Source: Biomphalaria glabrata
Taxonomy: Eukaryota; Mollusca; Gastropoda; Planorbidae
Assembly (NCBI RefSeq): GCF_947242115.1
Contig: NC_074716.1
Location: 22,055,590 to 22,119,589, forward strand
DNA: 64,000 bases
Direction of reading: 5' to 3'
In this document: positions 18,443 to 33,400 of the stretch, piece after piece
Layout of the letters: each line of letters begins with the position of its first letter
Position numbering within the stretch: the first letter of the stretch is position 1
Position numbers and translations under genes: made by a program
Notes under the pieces: model-generated
Database searches by the model: none
What the model saw: the letters and a program-made list of their open reading frames with translations, nothing else
What the model was told of the DNA's origin: nothing

Positions 18443-21400
18443 CTAAATATTTGAAAGCAAATTTGTAGGGACCAAATTAATGGTTGAATATCTCACAGAC
18501 ATAAGTTGACATTAACTAATTTCATTTTTCACATGATGCAGATGTACTGAATACTGCCACTAGCCACTTTCTACCTAGGCAGGGCTACCATGTTAGAGTT
18601 CGTAAGACTGCTGCTGACAATTAGGATTGTCCTCTCACTTATTGGTCAGTTGATAACACTCTTAGTATTGGTCAGTTTTAGGCACATGCAAATATTATTC
18701 TTCATATATTGGTAACACTTTTTTATTTAGAGGTTGTAATAAATGTTGACATAAGCAGTCTTCAATAAGTCTTGATGTATATGGCAGCTTAATGAGAGTA
18801 AAACTTATTGCTTCAAACTATAACGAAGAAGTGATTGCTGTCTTCAAAAGCATCAAGTTGGGCCAATGGAAAAACAACAGAAATGAAATTCCACAAGAGA
18901 TAAGAAATTATTATGGATTTAAAGTAGAGCTTAGTGAAAGCAATGGTAGGCCTATACTTTTAAAATGAGAAAGAATAATAGTACCATAAGATATGCTGCA
19001 GAGACTTCAAGGTCACCTTCTGCTGGGACTTCTGGTGTTTATTGCATACTGCACAGCTAGATACCATGCCGATATTTTGTTTTGACATTTCAGGCCAGTT
19101 TTAATATTTGAGCTATGAATAGACCTTATTTTTAATAACTTAGCTGTAGAACATTTAGCTCTTGAGCTATAACGGGGAAGTAACCCTTGAGGGATTATGA
19201 GATCGACATGGCCTATGTTTAGTTTGCTAGGTGCTAGAGTCATGTTGTGTATATCTAGACAAACTTAAAGAAATATTTAGTGAAAAACTAGAGTTAACTA
19301 CCCCTGACATTAGCCAAAACTTTATCCTGTACACAGACGCATGTGATACAGGGCATGTGATACAGGGATAGGCGCTTGTCTTTTTCTACAAGTAAACTCA
19401 TTACTCAAACCTATCACTTACATTAGCAGATCCTTAACTGAAGCAGAAATCAAATAGTCAGTCAAATAGAAAGAATGCCTTGCCATAGTGTGGGCAGTTG
19501 TAAGGTTAAAGAGATATCTACTGAGCAAATATTTTATAATCAAAACAGATCACAAACCATTAATAGCTACTAGGTCATAAAGGTCATTTAAATAAAAAAA
19601 TATATATTAAATATTGCTGATTTCATGATTTTTACAATTACTATTTGTTAGATAAAATGATCAGATGATGAAAATAACAGGGAATGAAATGACCAGGGGA
19701 TGAAATGACAGAGAGATGAAATGACCAGGGCTGAAATGACCTGGGGATGAAATGACTTGTCACCAATAAACAGATGGATGTTAACTTTGTTAGACTACAA
19801 ATTCAATATAGAAAGTATAGCAGGACATGAAAATGCAATAGCTGATTATTATTATCTTTGCACACACAAGCACTGTAAAGGATTGTTCAGCCAATCTATT
19901 AATATAATTTTCTTCATGGCTCAAGAGTTTGGACGAGAAGAAGTAAAGGAAAGATCACTCTTTTATTTCTGCGGATAGTTACCCGTCACTACGGATGGCT
20001 GCCTGGTCGAGCGGTTTGTGTGCTGGACTGTCGTTTGGATTTATCGATAGTCCCGGGTTCAAACCCTGCCCGCTGTCGTGCGCGCGTGAAGTTTTCTTTG
20101 CATTTAATATTGGTGTTTTAGCGTATAGGAAGTAGTTTCTTTTAAGTGCGTTTTGTTGTCTAGAATATTGTGTGTGTGAGTGTGTTTACGTCATCCTTAG
20201 TTCCTGCAAGAGAGAGAGAGAGAGAGCTTCTTTTGTGAGCTGGGTAGCTGGTTTTGTTGGTTCCCCGTTGTAAGGGTACGTAAGTACATAGTTGTATAAG
20301 GTAGGCTGATCGTTCGGGACAGGTGTCGCTATTGAAAAGTCTTTGGTGTAGCGGCATCGCTAGATCTAGGTTTTCTTTCCGTTTCAGGGTGTTAGGCTTG
20401 GGCTATGGGAAAGATTGTCCCCTTTCCGCCTGTTATGAACCTAAAGATAAGAGAGTCGAGAACCATGTCTGTATAGAATGGCTTTAATACACTGAATGGC
20501 TACACAACACACATTTCGTGAACACATTCTCACGGACGAGTTACAAGCACATGTAAACATAAGAACGATAACCGATACAGAATACAATTTTCATAACATT
20601 CACCCCCGGTTCAAATTATGCTAACTAGTATTATAAACAATGAAAGAATTAATTAAGTACAGAGTAATAATAGAGATTCAAGTAAACAAACAATGTAGAA
20701 TAGCATGACATAATGTAACATGTTGATATAACATGGTAAATAAAATAGCTTATTAAAATATATCATGATAGATCAAATATCACATTAAAGTCAAGTCAAC
20801 AAAACCAAATGAAAGTAGTAAAATAAACAAATGTCATTTTGGAGACAAAACTGAATGTCAAAGTAAGAGCTCTAGTAAGCTGATGAGCTTTTACACTTTG
20901 TAGTTGGGCCTAGTTCTCCTTTCTCTAAGATTGTATGTATGTGTAGTTTCATCTGCTTGAGTTTCGGACGGTCTGGCTACGTCTTCGGTGGTGCTGGTGG
21001 TTTCTTCAGGCATGATAGAATCAGTAGGTTGATTCCTGGGAGGTGAGCTTTGGACGGGGCAGCCAATATCAAGCTCTGTTCTACTCTTATTTTCATTTTC
21101 TATAACTTTTTGTTCCTCCCTAGGGGCTAACATTCGTAATGAGACAGTTTCCTCTCGACCGTTTGGTGTTCGGATTATAGCGTACTGAGGGTTGCATGTT
21201 ACCAAATCAACTTCCTCTGTTATGGGATCATATTTAGATGATCTAACGTTCTTCTTCAGCAGGACGGGACCAGGACTGGTCAACCATGTTGGCAAGGATG
21301 TCCCGGAACCACTTCTTCGGTTGAACCCAAGAAGTCGTTCATGTGGTGTCCTGTTAGTTGCAGTGCATAGTAATGACCGGATGGATTGCTGAGCATCATT

Positions 21401-24400
21401 TAGTACTAGTTCCCATTTAGCTACGTCCAATTCCATAGAATGTAGAGCCAAGGTGATGGCTTTCCATAAAGTCCCGTTAAGTTTCTCTATTTGTTCTGCA
21501 CAAGCTTGACATTGTTCTATTACAGTTCTGACGTCATCACAGGAAAATGGAAGATTTTTAGTCCTTACGTAGTGCAATAGCCTAGTCGAGTAACGCCCGG
21601 GTGGCAAAGACTAGTGTGCAGCAATTTAAGGTCATTGCGAGTGATGGCAGATAGATATTTTCTGGTAAATGTATCAGCTACAGTGTTCTGCTTGCCAGGG
21701 CGATAGATGACGTCATAGTGGAAACACGAGAGTTCAAGTTTCCACCTTTGGATTTTTTCATTTTTAATTTTTCCTTTGTTTGACCTGTTATAGGCCTACA
21801 TGAAAGAGACAGATCGCTGATCCTTAACAAGTGTGAACGCTTTACCAACTAAGAAATGTTTCCATTTCCTCAGCGACTCAACAATGGCATATCCTTCTTT
21901 CTCAACTGAAGAATGTTTTCTTTCACTTTTTGTTGATGAGCGAGAGAAGAAAGCAACGGGTCGGCCATCTTGGTTGAGGGTAGCTGCAATGGCTATATCA
22001 GAAGCATCCGTCTCAACGGTTAAAGGGCGATTCGGATCAATGGTATATACGGCGGCTTTATCAAGCTCATTTTTCAAACTTTCAAATGTTCTTTTGACTT
22101 CTTCGGAGACAGGAAATTGTTGATTTCTTGTTAACAGGTTTATTTTTGTTGAGAAGTTAGGTATCCACTGTGAGTAGTAAGCCAGAAGACCCACTACTCG
22201 TTTCTGTTCACGTATGTTCACTGGCACGGGTAATTCCCTTAGAGCGCGAAATCTCTCAGGATCCGGCTTAAGTTGTCCTTTGGAAATCTCGTATCCTAAC
22301 AGTCTCACTTTAGCAGTGCTAATTTCACTTTTTGTTTCATTAAGAGTGATTCCATACTTTTGAGCACTATCAAAAAATCGCTGTAGGTTTCGGTCGTGTG
22401 ATTCAGAGTCCATACCGCAGATGGTCACATTGTCCACATAAGCAAAAGTGTCAGTGAGTCGTTCGTCTTCGATGATTTTGTCAATCGTACGCTGAAAACA
22501 GGCGACTCCATTCGTAACGCCAAACGGAATCCGACGGAATTGATACAGTTTCCCACATGCTTCGAAGGCTGTGAACGGCCTTTCCTCTTCTTTTATAGGA
22601 ATCTGATGGTATGCACTTTTCAGGTCTAAAGTGCTATATACAGAGTATTGCGAAATCTTCTCTGCCAGTTCGTCAATTCTGGGCATAGGGTAGGCATCTA
22701 GTAGAGTGAACCGGTTTATGGTTTGGCTGTAGTCCACAACCATTCTTTTCTTATGTCTGTCATTTGTTGTGACTAGGACTTGTGCACGCCAGGGAGATTT
22801 AGATGGTTCAATAATTTCATCCTTTAGTAGTTGTTGAATTTCCTTCTCTATGAACTTTCTATCTGGAATTGAGTATCTGCGAGACCTTGTAGCCACTGGG
22901 GTACAGTTTGGTGACAGATTACTAAATAGGCTAGGAGCCTCTACCTTCGCTGGCTGGAGAGTACTCAGGCATAATGATGGTTTCTGACCATCGAAAGGAA
23001 TAAACAAGTTTTGGTGCAAACTTATAAAGTCAAGTCCAAGAATTACGTCAGAGCATAAATTGTCTAGTAGAGAAAGTCTAACTCCCTCGTATCGTTCATT
23101 TTTGAGACGTATGTTAGCGTAGATATGTCCTTGAGTGTATTAAATTGTTATGAACCTAAAGATAAGAGAGTCGAGAACCATGTCTGTATAGAATGGCTTT
23201 AATACACTGAATGACTACACAACACACATTTCGTGAACACATTCTCACGGACGAGTTACAAGCACATGTAAACATAAGAACGATAACCGATACATAATAC
23301 AATTTTCATAACACCGCCCTTGGAGCCGATCTTAGATATCGTTGATGAGATGGAGGAAGTTGTTGGTCTGTAGGGCGTTGCGAACCCTGTTTGACTGGGG
23401 CACCGTATTTTAACGTGTGCTGTAGCTATTGTAAATAGTTTTATTATGTGTACTTACTGTTGTAACTACCATTAAGACTTCATCATTTTATCATAATATG
23501 TTACCTGTTCATTAAATTGTTAACTTTCTGCTTGGGTTGTTAACTAGTGTAAGTTCACTTATCGATAACATTAACAGTGTTCTTGTTGAACAATTGCCTT
23601 TTAGTTACTACCTTTGAGTTGATTAACATTTATTTGGAGCTTGTAGTCCTGTATGGTATTACCTGTTGGTGCTTGTATTACACTGTTCAGGGTGGGGTTC
23701 CGGGACAGTGATATCATACCCTATCTAAGCGACTAAACCCACCTGACACCCGCTCCCATCCCCCTTCGTCCTGCGGGAGGTTTGGACTAGGAAGTAAACT
23801 ATCTTCAACTCTGAAGGAACATTCGAAACATGTAAAACATTTTACGAACACTAAATAGCAGGGCCGGACTTAACCATTGTGGGGCCCTATGCAAAATGGA
23901 TTTTGTGGGGCCAAGTTTGGGTAAGGAAGCGGATAATAAGTGAAATTTAAGAGTTTGTATTAGAAAATAAATTCGTCTATGCATTTTATTCATTCTTTAC
24001 TACGTACAGAATTACTTTACGAGCCTTGCATGTAGCAAAGTCATACAATATAAACTAATAATTCTGTTTCCTACACAGATCACACTCAAAAGCAAGAATT
24101 ACCAAAGGTTTCAATCTATTTTTGAGAATTGTTGACCTCAACTAATTCTTCATTAGTTTGAGGTGCAAAAAGCTTCTTTCACCAGATTACACAATTACGG
24201 CTAATGCATAATGCTGTTTTTATTTATTGCACGTAGGATTGGCATTTTCCATATTGAATGACACCCCAAAATGACAATTTTTGTCTCTATATTTCCATAT
24301 ATTTTAAGGACTTTTTCATATATTTTTTTTATTTATTGTACGTAGGATGTGCGTTTTCCATATTGAATGACTCCCAAAAATGACAATTTTTGTCTATATA

Positions 24401-27400
24401 TTTCCGTATATTTTAAGGAATTTTTCGCATATTTTGCAATTTAGGGAGATTTCTAGGAGCTCCTGGTAAATCGACAGGAGGGCGCGGGAAATCTGTTTTT
24501 TTAAGCTATAAAATGGTATAATTTAATAATTTATACACCTTGAATTAGCGCGGATCCTATGAAAGTGCGTGGCCCACTGCCCACATAGGTTGCAGTGGCC
24601 TAAGGCCGGCCCTGCAAAATAGCAGCGTATGCTACGCCACCGGTCGACTAGTACAAATATAATCTACTCATATAAACTGATTAGAATCTATTGATGTCAT
24701 ACTCTATGCATAACTTTGATTGTATTAAAACACATGACAAGTCATGTGTTCATTTTTTTGCATTTAGTCATATAGGAACTTGAGTTAATGAACTTGAACT
24801 TGAGCACATTATTTTATTGACATGAATTTTTCATTTTTTAAATGCAAATAAACTCTGTAAATTGTATAATATTATTTTGATATATTGATATTGATCTTCA
24901 TTGATGATTTTTTTTTCTCATATATCATTTGTGAAAACTATTAGAGCTTTTATTATGGCTTGAAACAATATATTTGATGATATGTAATGTTAACACTTAT
25001 TTGTTTTTGAAAAGATTGTATCTTATACATGTATTTAAGCAACTTGAGCTCACATTAAGACATATGAGTAAAAAAAGACTCATAGATGATTATGATTGTG
25101 ATGATTTATGATTAATAGATTCCTTGACTTTTATGGTTTTACTTGTAAGTGGCTTTGTCAAAATATTGTCTTTACAAAATTTTTTTTCATGCACTAAGTT
25201 AGTATGTAACCCATTGAGACAACCTTAATATTTATGATTGATATATTTTACTTCCATCGATTTATTTGTCAATATTTTTCATTTCACTATGTAACCTGTT
25301 AGGATAAATTGTGAACATACTATAGAAGTATTCTGTTGATAAATTCAGCACACACTATATATCTATATACAACTGTATATCTTACTTGGCTTCCTCAACA
25401 ATGTCCATTAGATTGCTTTGATTGGTCTCAGCTTGGTGATATTTGTCTGGAGTTACTTTCAAGTCATGCATTTTAAAAACTGCCAACTGCAATCCTTCAA
25501 TGTAGCTTAAAAAATGGTAAAATAATTTTTAAATACAGGTAATTTTTTTTAGTGGAGGATAGTATGAAAAGTCATTAATTATTTTCTTGTTGTATAATGT
25601 ACTCCTTACACAAACATTAGATGTGTCAAAAGTCAAGGACCCTAAGATATGGAATTAACTAGCTCAGAGAGGATCAGTGAAGTCTTCCATAAATGAATAC
25701 AGTCATCTTACTGACAAGTCTCTTATTAAAGTCAACATAGAATAATGTTAGGTTGACTTATTTGTGATGGTGTGATGTTGCTGGAATATTGTCATATAAA
25801 ACACCAAGAAGGTAGGCTGCCAGACTTTGGCTATTCCGTAAGTGAAAGATATGTTTAGGATTCAGTGTTGGAACCATGACTGCCATCCTGCAACATAACG
25901 TTAAACTGCATTCCTCTTTGCTTAGCACTTTTGGACCTCAAAAGTGCCCTACTTCTTTTCCCTCATGTGTCCACCTCCTCTTTTCCTCAATCTGCCTTCA
26001 TTACCAATCACTCTGTCTGGCTGCACAGCCCAGATCAAATGCCCAAACTGTCATGCTGGCCTTTCAAGACTGCACTGTGATGAAACAGGAGGTTGTTGTG
26101 CAGGAGTACAAGGCAAGAAATGAATGTATCTTCAGCCAGGCGAAGTCATCTGTATTGGCCCTACCCAAAGACCTACGCTCAGGTTGTGGTTAAGATAGGA
26201 AAGTCCATAGCCACACAGACCCCCATCACCCCCCCCCCCTTCCATCTCAGAAGAAAACACTGCCATGAAGCACACCTACAAAGCGAAATGAAAGCTCTGT
26301 TGTGAAAGTTGTGTCTACCAGGCAGTGGTTATTACCATACTTTTGTATGTTTCTTAGACTTGGCTTTCTAAAAAAGGCATCTAAGGCTTATGGAACGCTT
26401 CTATTAAAGGTGCTTGCTTTATAAAGGAATACGCTGGCAGGACTACATTACAAATAACCATTTTCTGCTGGAGAGGCATTATATAGCAGATGATTGGATA
26501 ACACTCATGAAGGCAGCGGGACAAACATTGAGGCCCAGAGGAAAGCCCTTGTAGAGGACAGGCGCAAAGAAAAAATAGACCCCTCCCCATTATAAGTCCA
26601 TATAAACATCAGTTAAATTAGTAAATCTCACCACAATAATACTCACTCTTTAATAACAACCTCAGTATAAGATCCTATCTTGAAAGGTTTCAAGTTGACA
26701 TCATTCAGATTCTGAAAAGAAAAACACACACAATTTTATTTTTTTTGACTGTTAACAGATTATTAGAAAATTATAACATTAATACATTTATTAGAAATTA
26801 GTTGTAATTCATAAGCTGCACATAACAGAACATTATTGCTACAATTATTTCTTTAAACTGTGACTAGAACAAGCCTTGACGTATGAAGCACTCACTTGTT
26901 TGACTGGTACATAGACAAACTTTCCACTACCATGACCTTTTAATCCCATCAACATGAACTCTGGCTTCATCAACAAAATGTTAGCCTTCAAGATTTGATT
27001 GGTCTTCAGCTGAAAAACAACCATGGCTAAAAGAGAACATTTCTAAACCAAGGACTTTTCAATTCATTTTAGGACATTTGTCCTTTTTAACAGATGTGTT
27101 CACAAATGGATTATTAAAGATTCATGCTACAATGGCTTATAACAGATATTATATTTCAAATGTATATGATATATAAAGACCAAAGATTAAACATATTTTT
27201 ATATCATCAATCTAACCATTTTATACCTTGGTTTTATCAGTTTCTTTGAATGATTTGACAGCTTGAACAACTTTGGAGTCTAAAGTTACTTCGATGCAAG
27301 GTGTAAGGAGGTCAATAAAGAGAATAACTCCTTGGTAACATTTGCCCACTTTAGGTTGTAAATCTAGGTTTGAAATAAATATTTTTTACTCTTTCTCCTC

Positions 27401-30400
27401 ACAAATTTGCACATAGAATAAATCTATAAATATATTTTTTTCTTACAATGAAATCTTTTAATAGCAGAGACTTTAGACCAGAATATATATATTTATTCAA
27501 GATCATCTTAAAAGAAAAAAGTGAACTAGTAAATGAAAAAAATGAGAGAGTATAATGAAGGCCTCATCTTTGATTCGATATTTAATTTATTATCTTAAAA
27601 TATGGGTAAGAAAAATTTTTTTAAAAGTGACATAATATGCAAAATATTTCATTCATAAAACATTTAAAAAAAACAATTGAACCTAACTTTTTTTTATTAA
27701 ACCAACGTATAAACGGATTTTAAAATGAAATAATTTGTGCAATCTATGCAGACCAGCAAATTTAAAAATTACCTCCAAAATGATCTTTTGTAACAAGTCC
27801 TTTAGCCCCAGTTATTGTGTCACAAAGAATACCTTTTTTAAGCACGGAATTAACCACCACTTCAACAAAGTCACCAACTTTCAGATCATTATATACAGCT
27901 AGTTCATCTTTAAAAAAAAGTTACGTTTGTTGTACAATAAATTAATAATAAAGCAGTACATACAATTTTTCATTAATGTTAATAAGATGATAAGAGTGAA
28001 CAATTAGTTGGCGTTTATAATGTAAAGAATGAATAATTTGTTGGTGTTTATAAGATAGTGTACAATTTGTTGGTGTTTATAATGTAAACAGTGAACAATT
28101 TGTTGAACTTTTATAAGATGTAGAGTGTACAACTTGTATTTTTATAAAGAGTGTACAAAATTGGTTGGTGTTTATAAGAATGAGAGACAAACCCTGTTCA
28201 TTAAACAGCTGAAGGTGAGCCTTTGTCCTAGAGAGAAGATAACTCCTGAGTGTACTTAGAGATGAATCAACTCCACTTTCACAGCACTCCTTAATATTTA
28301 CACTGCCTAGGAATGTCTGTTTTTCAGTATCAATCTTAACAAGTCTTGTCATCACAGATTGACCAGGTTTGAAAAGTTCTTGTAAGTTTGATGGCTGAAT
28401 GTAGCTAAGAGTCTGAAACAAATAGAAGCAGATATCAGATTTTAGATAAAATAAAATTGTACAAATGATTCTATGCACAATTGAAAATGGTGAGTTTCAA
28501 TGAGCTCAACAAAGTTTTCAAAAAATTGAGTCAAACCAAAAATAAAATAGCAGACCAAATATGCCTACAGATAATAATTACACACACAATTTGTCAAGTA
28601 ACTCTAATTGCATAGAAAGAGCTCAAAGTTTTCCATATAAATACATACTACAATAATCACAGCATTACAATTTTAAAAATTTAAATATAACAAAAATCCT
28701 CATTAAAGATTCATTTTTAAAAATGATGTGAATGTGCTCAAATCTATTAGATCTAAACTTGCACAGAATTACCTTAAATGGACATAGCCCAGTGTAGCCA
28801 TTGACTATTTCCAAAAACATTCCATAATCTTGATGGTTTTTAATGACAGCTGGCAGGAACATTCCATTCTAGTAACAAATTGGACATTAATTAATTAATT
28901 AAGCCACACATAAAGCAGAATAAATTCAGCACAGAAATTTTGAATTTAGAAAGATACAAGTATTAAAAGAATATTTTTTGCAATCTAGACTCTCAGATAA
29001 ATACAAAAAAGTACTAAAAATAGTATTACAAAAGAAAACTGATCTATATAAATAATAATGGTATTTGCAGTTAAATTAAATATAGTTCCATCCATATGAA
29101 TAATAATAATAAATCCATGAGGAAATGTGTCTTACAATTTGTGCATTAAGCCTAAAAGGTAAATGAAACCAAACTTAGCTCTACAGTGCCCAATTCTAAA
29201 TCTCAAGCATTCTTAAAACAATGAAATAGATCACTTGCTACCATGGTTTGAATTATTTTTTTATTAACACATTTACTTTGAAAACTCTTAATTAAAGGCA
29301 TGTTATGTTGAGACCAAGACACCATTTCAACCACTTGATCGATTTAAAAGTTGTTTATTTATTTATTGAATGCTATTGAAAAAGTAAGACACCAATCTAC
29401 AGTCACTAAGAAACAAGTTGTTCATCTCCCCATCCCCAAGAAAGAATATGACAAACAACACCTTCAAGTCTTCAAATGTTTCTAACAAATTATTGGTGTC
29501 AGCTGCTGAGACAAAAGATTCCTTCATTGTCAATATCTGTAGAGAATGTTAAGGAAGGCCTATGCAAAAGAATTAGTAACATGTTCAAGTTAACAAACTA
29601 GTCCGCATTGTAAGACACAAAACATTTGGTTTCAGACAAAAATAATACATACAACGCATTTATTTATTATTTGAAATGTGCAGACATGCTAACATAATGA
29701 TCTATTAATTTGAAGTTTTAAAAGATAATTAAAAAATGTGATACATTGTGTTTTATGAAGACTTAAGAAAACTTTTAAATATATTAATTTTTAAGCAACA
29801 TGAATACAAGTGACTATTTTCTGGTTCAGCTACATCCTCAGCTGAATAGATAAATACAAGTGACTATTTTCTAGTTCAGCTACATCCTCAGCTGAATAGA
29901 TAAATACAAGTGACTATTTTCTGGTTCAGCTACATCCTCAGCTGAATAGATAAATACAAGTGACTATTTTCTGGTTCAGCTACATCCTCAGCTGAATAGA
30001 TAAATAGCTGTAAGACACATCATGACTGGATGACTTTAAGAAGTACATACTAAGTACTTGAAGGTCTACCTTCAAATCTAAATTCTTCATAATAAATATC
30101 TAGTAATTTAAATTAAAATTTTGATTAAACATGCATTATTTTGGGGTTTTGGCACATCTGCACTACTAAGGCCATGTCATGCCCATAATCCCTCTATGGT
30201 TATTCTCCCTTTATATCCCAAGAGTTAAATTTTACAGTCACTAAAAACAAGGTCTAGTCACAATTAAGATAGTAAAAATAGAAAAAAAAATAGGACAGAG
30301 ATATTGTGAATATCTATTATCTACAATTCAATAAAAATCTTTTGTAAATAATAGATATTCACCATCTCTTTGTCCTATCACTAATCAAATCATGGCATTA

Positions 30401-33400
30401 TTTTGTTAAGACTCAATAATGTAAAAAAAATAAAAATGGATGCAGTATGGTATGAACTATATAGAGACAGAAAGTAAATGCATCCAGTTATCTAAAGCTA
30501 CTCATCGCAAAACCTTTTTTTCTTTCTAAAAGGATACAAGTTTCTCTTTCTGTTTGAAGAATGTCAGTCCCTGAAGTTTGTGACCAGGCTTAAATGACAT
30601 TTTTCTGAGTTCTTGTACTTCATGGAAATCAGACAAGTGATAGAATGGTAGGAATGCTTTTCTCTTGTTTTGAATACCAAGAGTATAACCAATACTATCT
30701 ACAGATAAAATGACAGCTTCATTGATCTGAAAAGAAAATGTCTCTGTTGTTTTGTGGCAAACTAATTACTTTTTAGAAAATAATTATTAGAAAAGAAAAG
30801 TAATTTTTAAAGAATTAACTTTAAAAAAAAATATTTTAAAGTTCTGTGTAATTTTGTCAATATGGAGAGATTTTTACAAATCTATATACAATTGTAGGAT
30901 TATGTGGTCATCTGTCTGTTACAGCATATGCTTAGCACAGACTACGATTTTTTTTTTCAACTAGTAGCTCTTGAAACAATATCTTATCTTATATAATACA
31001 GACGTTACTTCAAAAAAGAATATGATTACGTCCTACGCGTCATGCATTTAGTCATGCATATTAACCAATGACTTAAATTCAGCCAAGTCACTGGTTTTCC
31101 TGGCTAGCTCAGGCAACCCATTCCATGCTCTAATAGCACTAGGGAAGAAGGAGTGTTTGTACAAATTTGTCCTAGCATATGGGTCAAGGAATGTGCCTTT
31201 ATCTTTGTGTCTTTCAGAGTATTTTATTAAATTCTGTTTTTGTATTTGAAGATTATGGTTCAGTGTTTTATGTATGATTGCTACTTTTTTTGAGCCTTCT
31301 GTCCTGAAGGCTTTCTAAATTTAGTGATTTTACTAAAGGTGTTACTCTAGTCAAATGTGAATATTCGTTTGTTATGAATCTCACTGCTCTATTTTGTGTC
31401 TGTTCCAGTTTCTTAATGTTTTCTTGAGTTGAGGGGTCCCAAACGTAGGTCAAGAAAATAAATATATCTGAGACTACACTAGAAAATTAGGGTAAAAAAC
31501 TTGTCTAGATGTAAACAAATCAAACTGACCAGAATGAAAAATGTTATAAGGAAAATGTGAAAGTCACCCTGTCTATTTAAGGGCTATAAAAGGAAAAGGG
31601 ATTATGGTCAGTCAATCAGTTTGATTCTGCCAGTCGCTTAAGTGTAACAACATTTTACTAATTTAATGCTCATTCAGTTCAGAATGTAGTGTGACTATTT
31701 CAAGGAGTTTCTATTTTGTATAGACTAAGTAATTACCTTTCTGATAGAAATATCCAAAGGTTCTAAACATTTTCTAGGACTAGTCACAGGTTCATCCCCA
31801 AACTGAAATAGATCAATGATGTAAACTTTGAAAGCAATTTGGTTTTCATTGTTTTCATGAACATTAAACCTTTACAGTTCTAAGCTGAATAAAAAAGAAC
31901 TAGAAATATGCTACAGAAAAATTGAATTGTTCTAACAAAAGAAGTTTATTCTACATTACCTTTGATTTGTTACAAGTAATTCTTTCAGAAAAACTACTTT
32001 GATATTGGAATTGAACAATGCATAACTTTAAATAATATTAACACTGAGAAGGAAATACTAAGAGCAGCATTGTACTAAAGATGTCTACAATATATTTCTT
32101 TGTAGAAAGTAACAAATAACAAGAAAGGACTTGCATTAAAAGAGAGTTTCAACTTCTTTTCTACAGCATTGAAGAAGACAACACGACATCTAATGACTTG
32201 TCCAACATAAAAGAGACTGTCAGGACTCTCCACCTTCTCTTTGCTCATATCCTTTAAAGTAACATAACCCTAGGAAGGAGAAAGAACATATAATTTTTAA
32301 TGAATGCTCCCTACAAATATTTTCAATATTACTGAGAATGAAACTAAATCTACTTAAGATACACTCAGTTACACTAAAGAAATATCCAAAAAGAGAAAGT
32401 GAAAAGTTTTGATACAGATTTTTAAAAAATAAATAATTAGCAATCAAAATATCATGTTCTATTTAACAATAGTATTAACAAGAGTTAATTTTGTACTATA
32501 AATGCTATTGATTTGCAGTTTGTTATTCATTTTTTTAATAATCAGACAAACAATATTTGATATCATTAGCATTGTGTAAATGACTTTTTTGCTTTGTAGA
32601 CGTGGTGGCTGAGCAGTAAAGTGCTTGGCTTCCAAGCCAGAGGTCCCGGGTTCAAATCCTGGTGAAGATTGGGATTTTTAATTTTGGAATCTTTGGGCGC
32701 CTCTGAATTCACCCAGCTCTTATGGGTACCTGACGTTAGTTGGGGAAAAGTAAAGGTGGTTTGTTGTGCTGGCCACATGACACCCTTATAAACCATAGGC
32801 CACAGAAACAGATGACCTTTACATCATCTGCCCTATAGACCACAAGATCTGAAATGGGAACTTTACTTTTTTTTATATAGGTTTTTTTAGTTTTTTTCTG
32901 CTTTTCAAACAATTAACTCAGTCAAAACCAGAATAAGTTAAGTGACAAGATGGTACTGGCTGGCAAAAAGCTGGGACTAACTGCATTATGGGAATAACTG
33001 CTTGATATGGTGCAATTAGCTGTTTTTCTGTTCTCCATTGTCCTAAGAGCTCTCCTATTGCTATCCTGTTAGCCTACATAAACACTGCATTAACCCTTAA
33101 AACGCGTGTGGTAGTTTAGCCTCTAAATATCAGAATTGTAATTCCATTTTGTATACGCTCAGTGAAAATCAGCTCAGCACTTTAAGGGTTAATACTAAAG
33201 ACAGAAATTTGGCTTACTTTAACATTATTAAAGAATGTCACAATTAATACTCTTTCTTTAATAGCACTGATATAACCTTCCAATTCCATCTGAGGTCTCA
33301 ACTGGCTATACTCTGTAACAGGGTCCTTCAACTTCACTAAGGACTGTTTGTGAGTTAAAAATACTTTATTCTTTTCAACATCAACACCAAGGACCTGTAC

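Noticed and set aside
19990-20100. Possible tRNA gene
   Set aside because: A and B boxes present but the cloverleaf does not close cleanly; more like a SINE head.
25876-26305. Overlapping plus frames of 105 and 70 codons
   Set aside because: No recognisable domain, antisense in a PDCD11 intron, probably repeat-derived.
32598-32670. Possible tRNA gene
   Set aside because: Followed by a SINE body shared with two other copies; part of the SINE.
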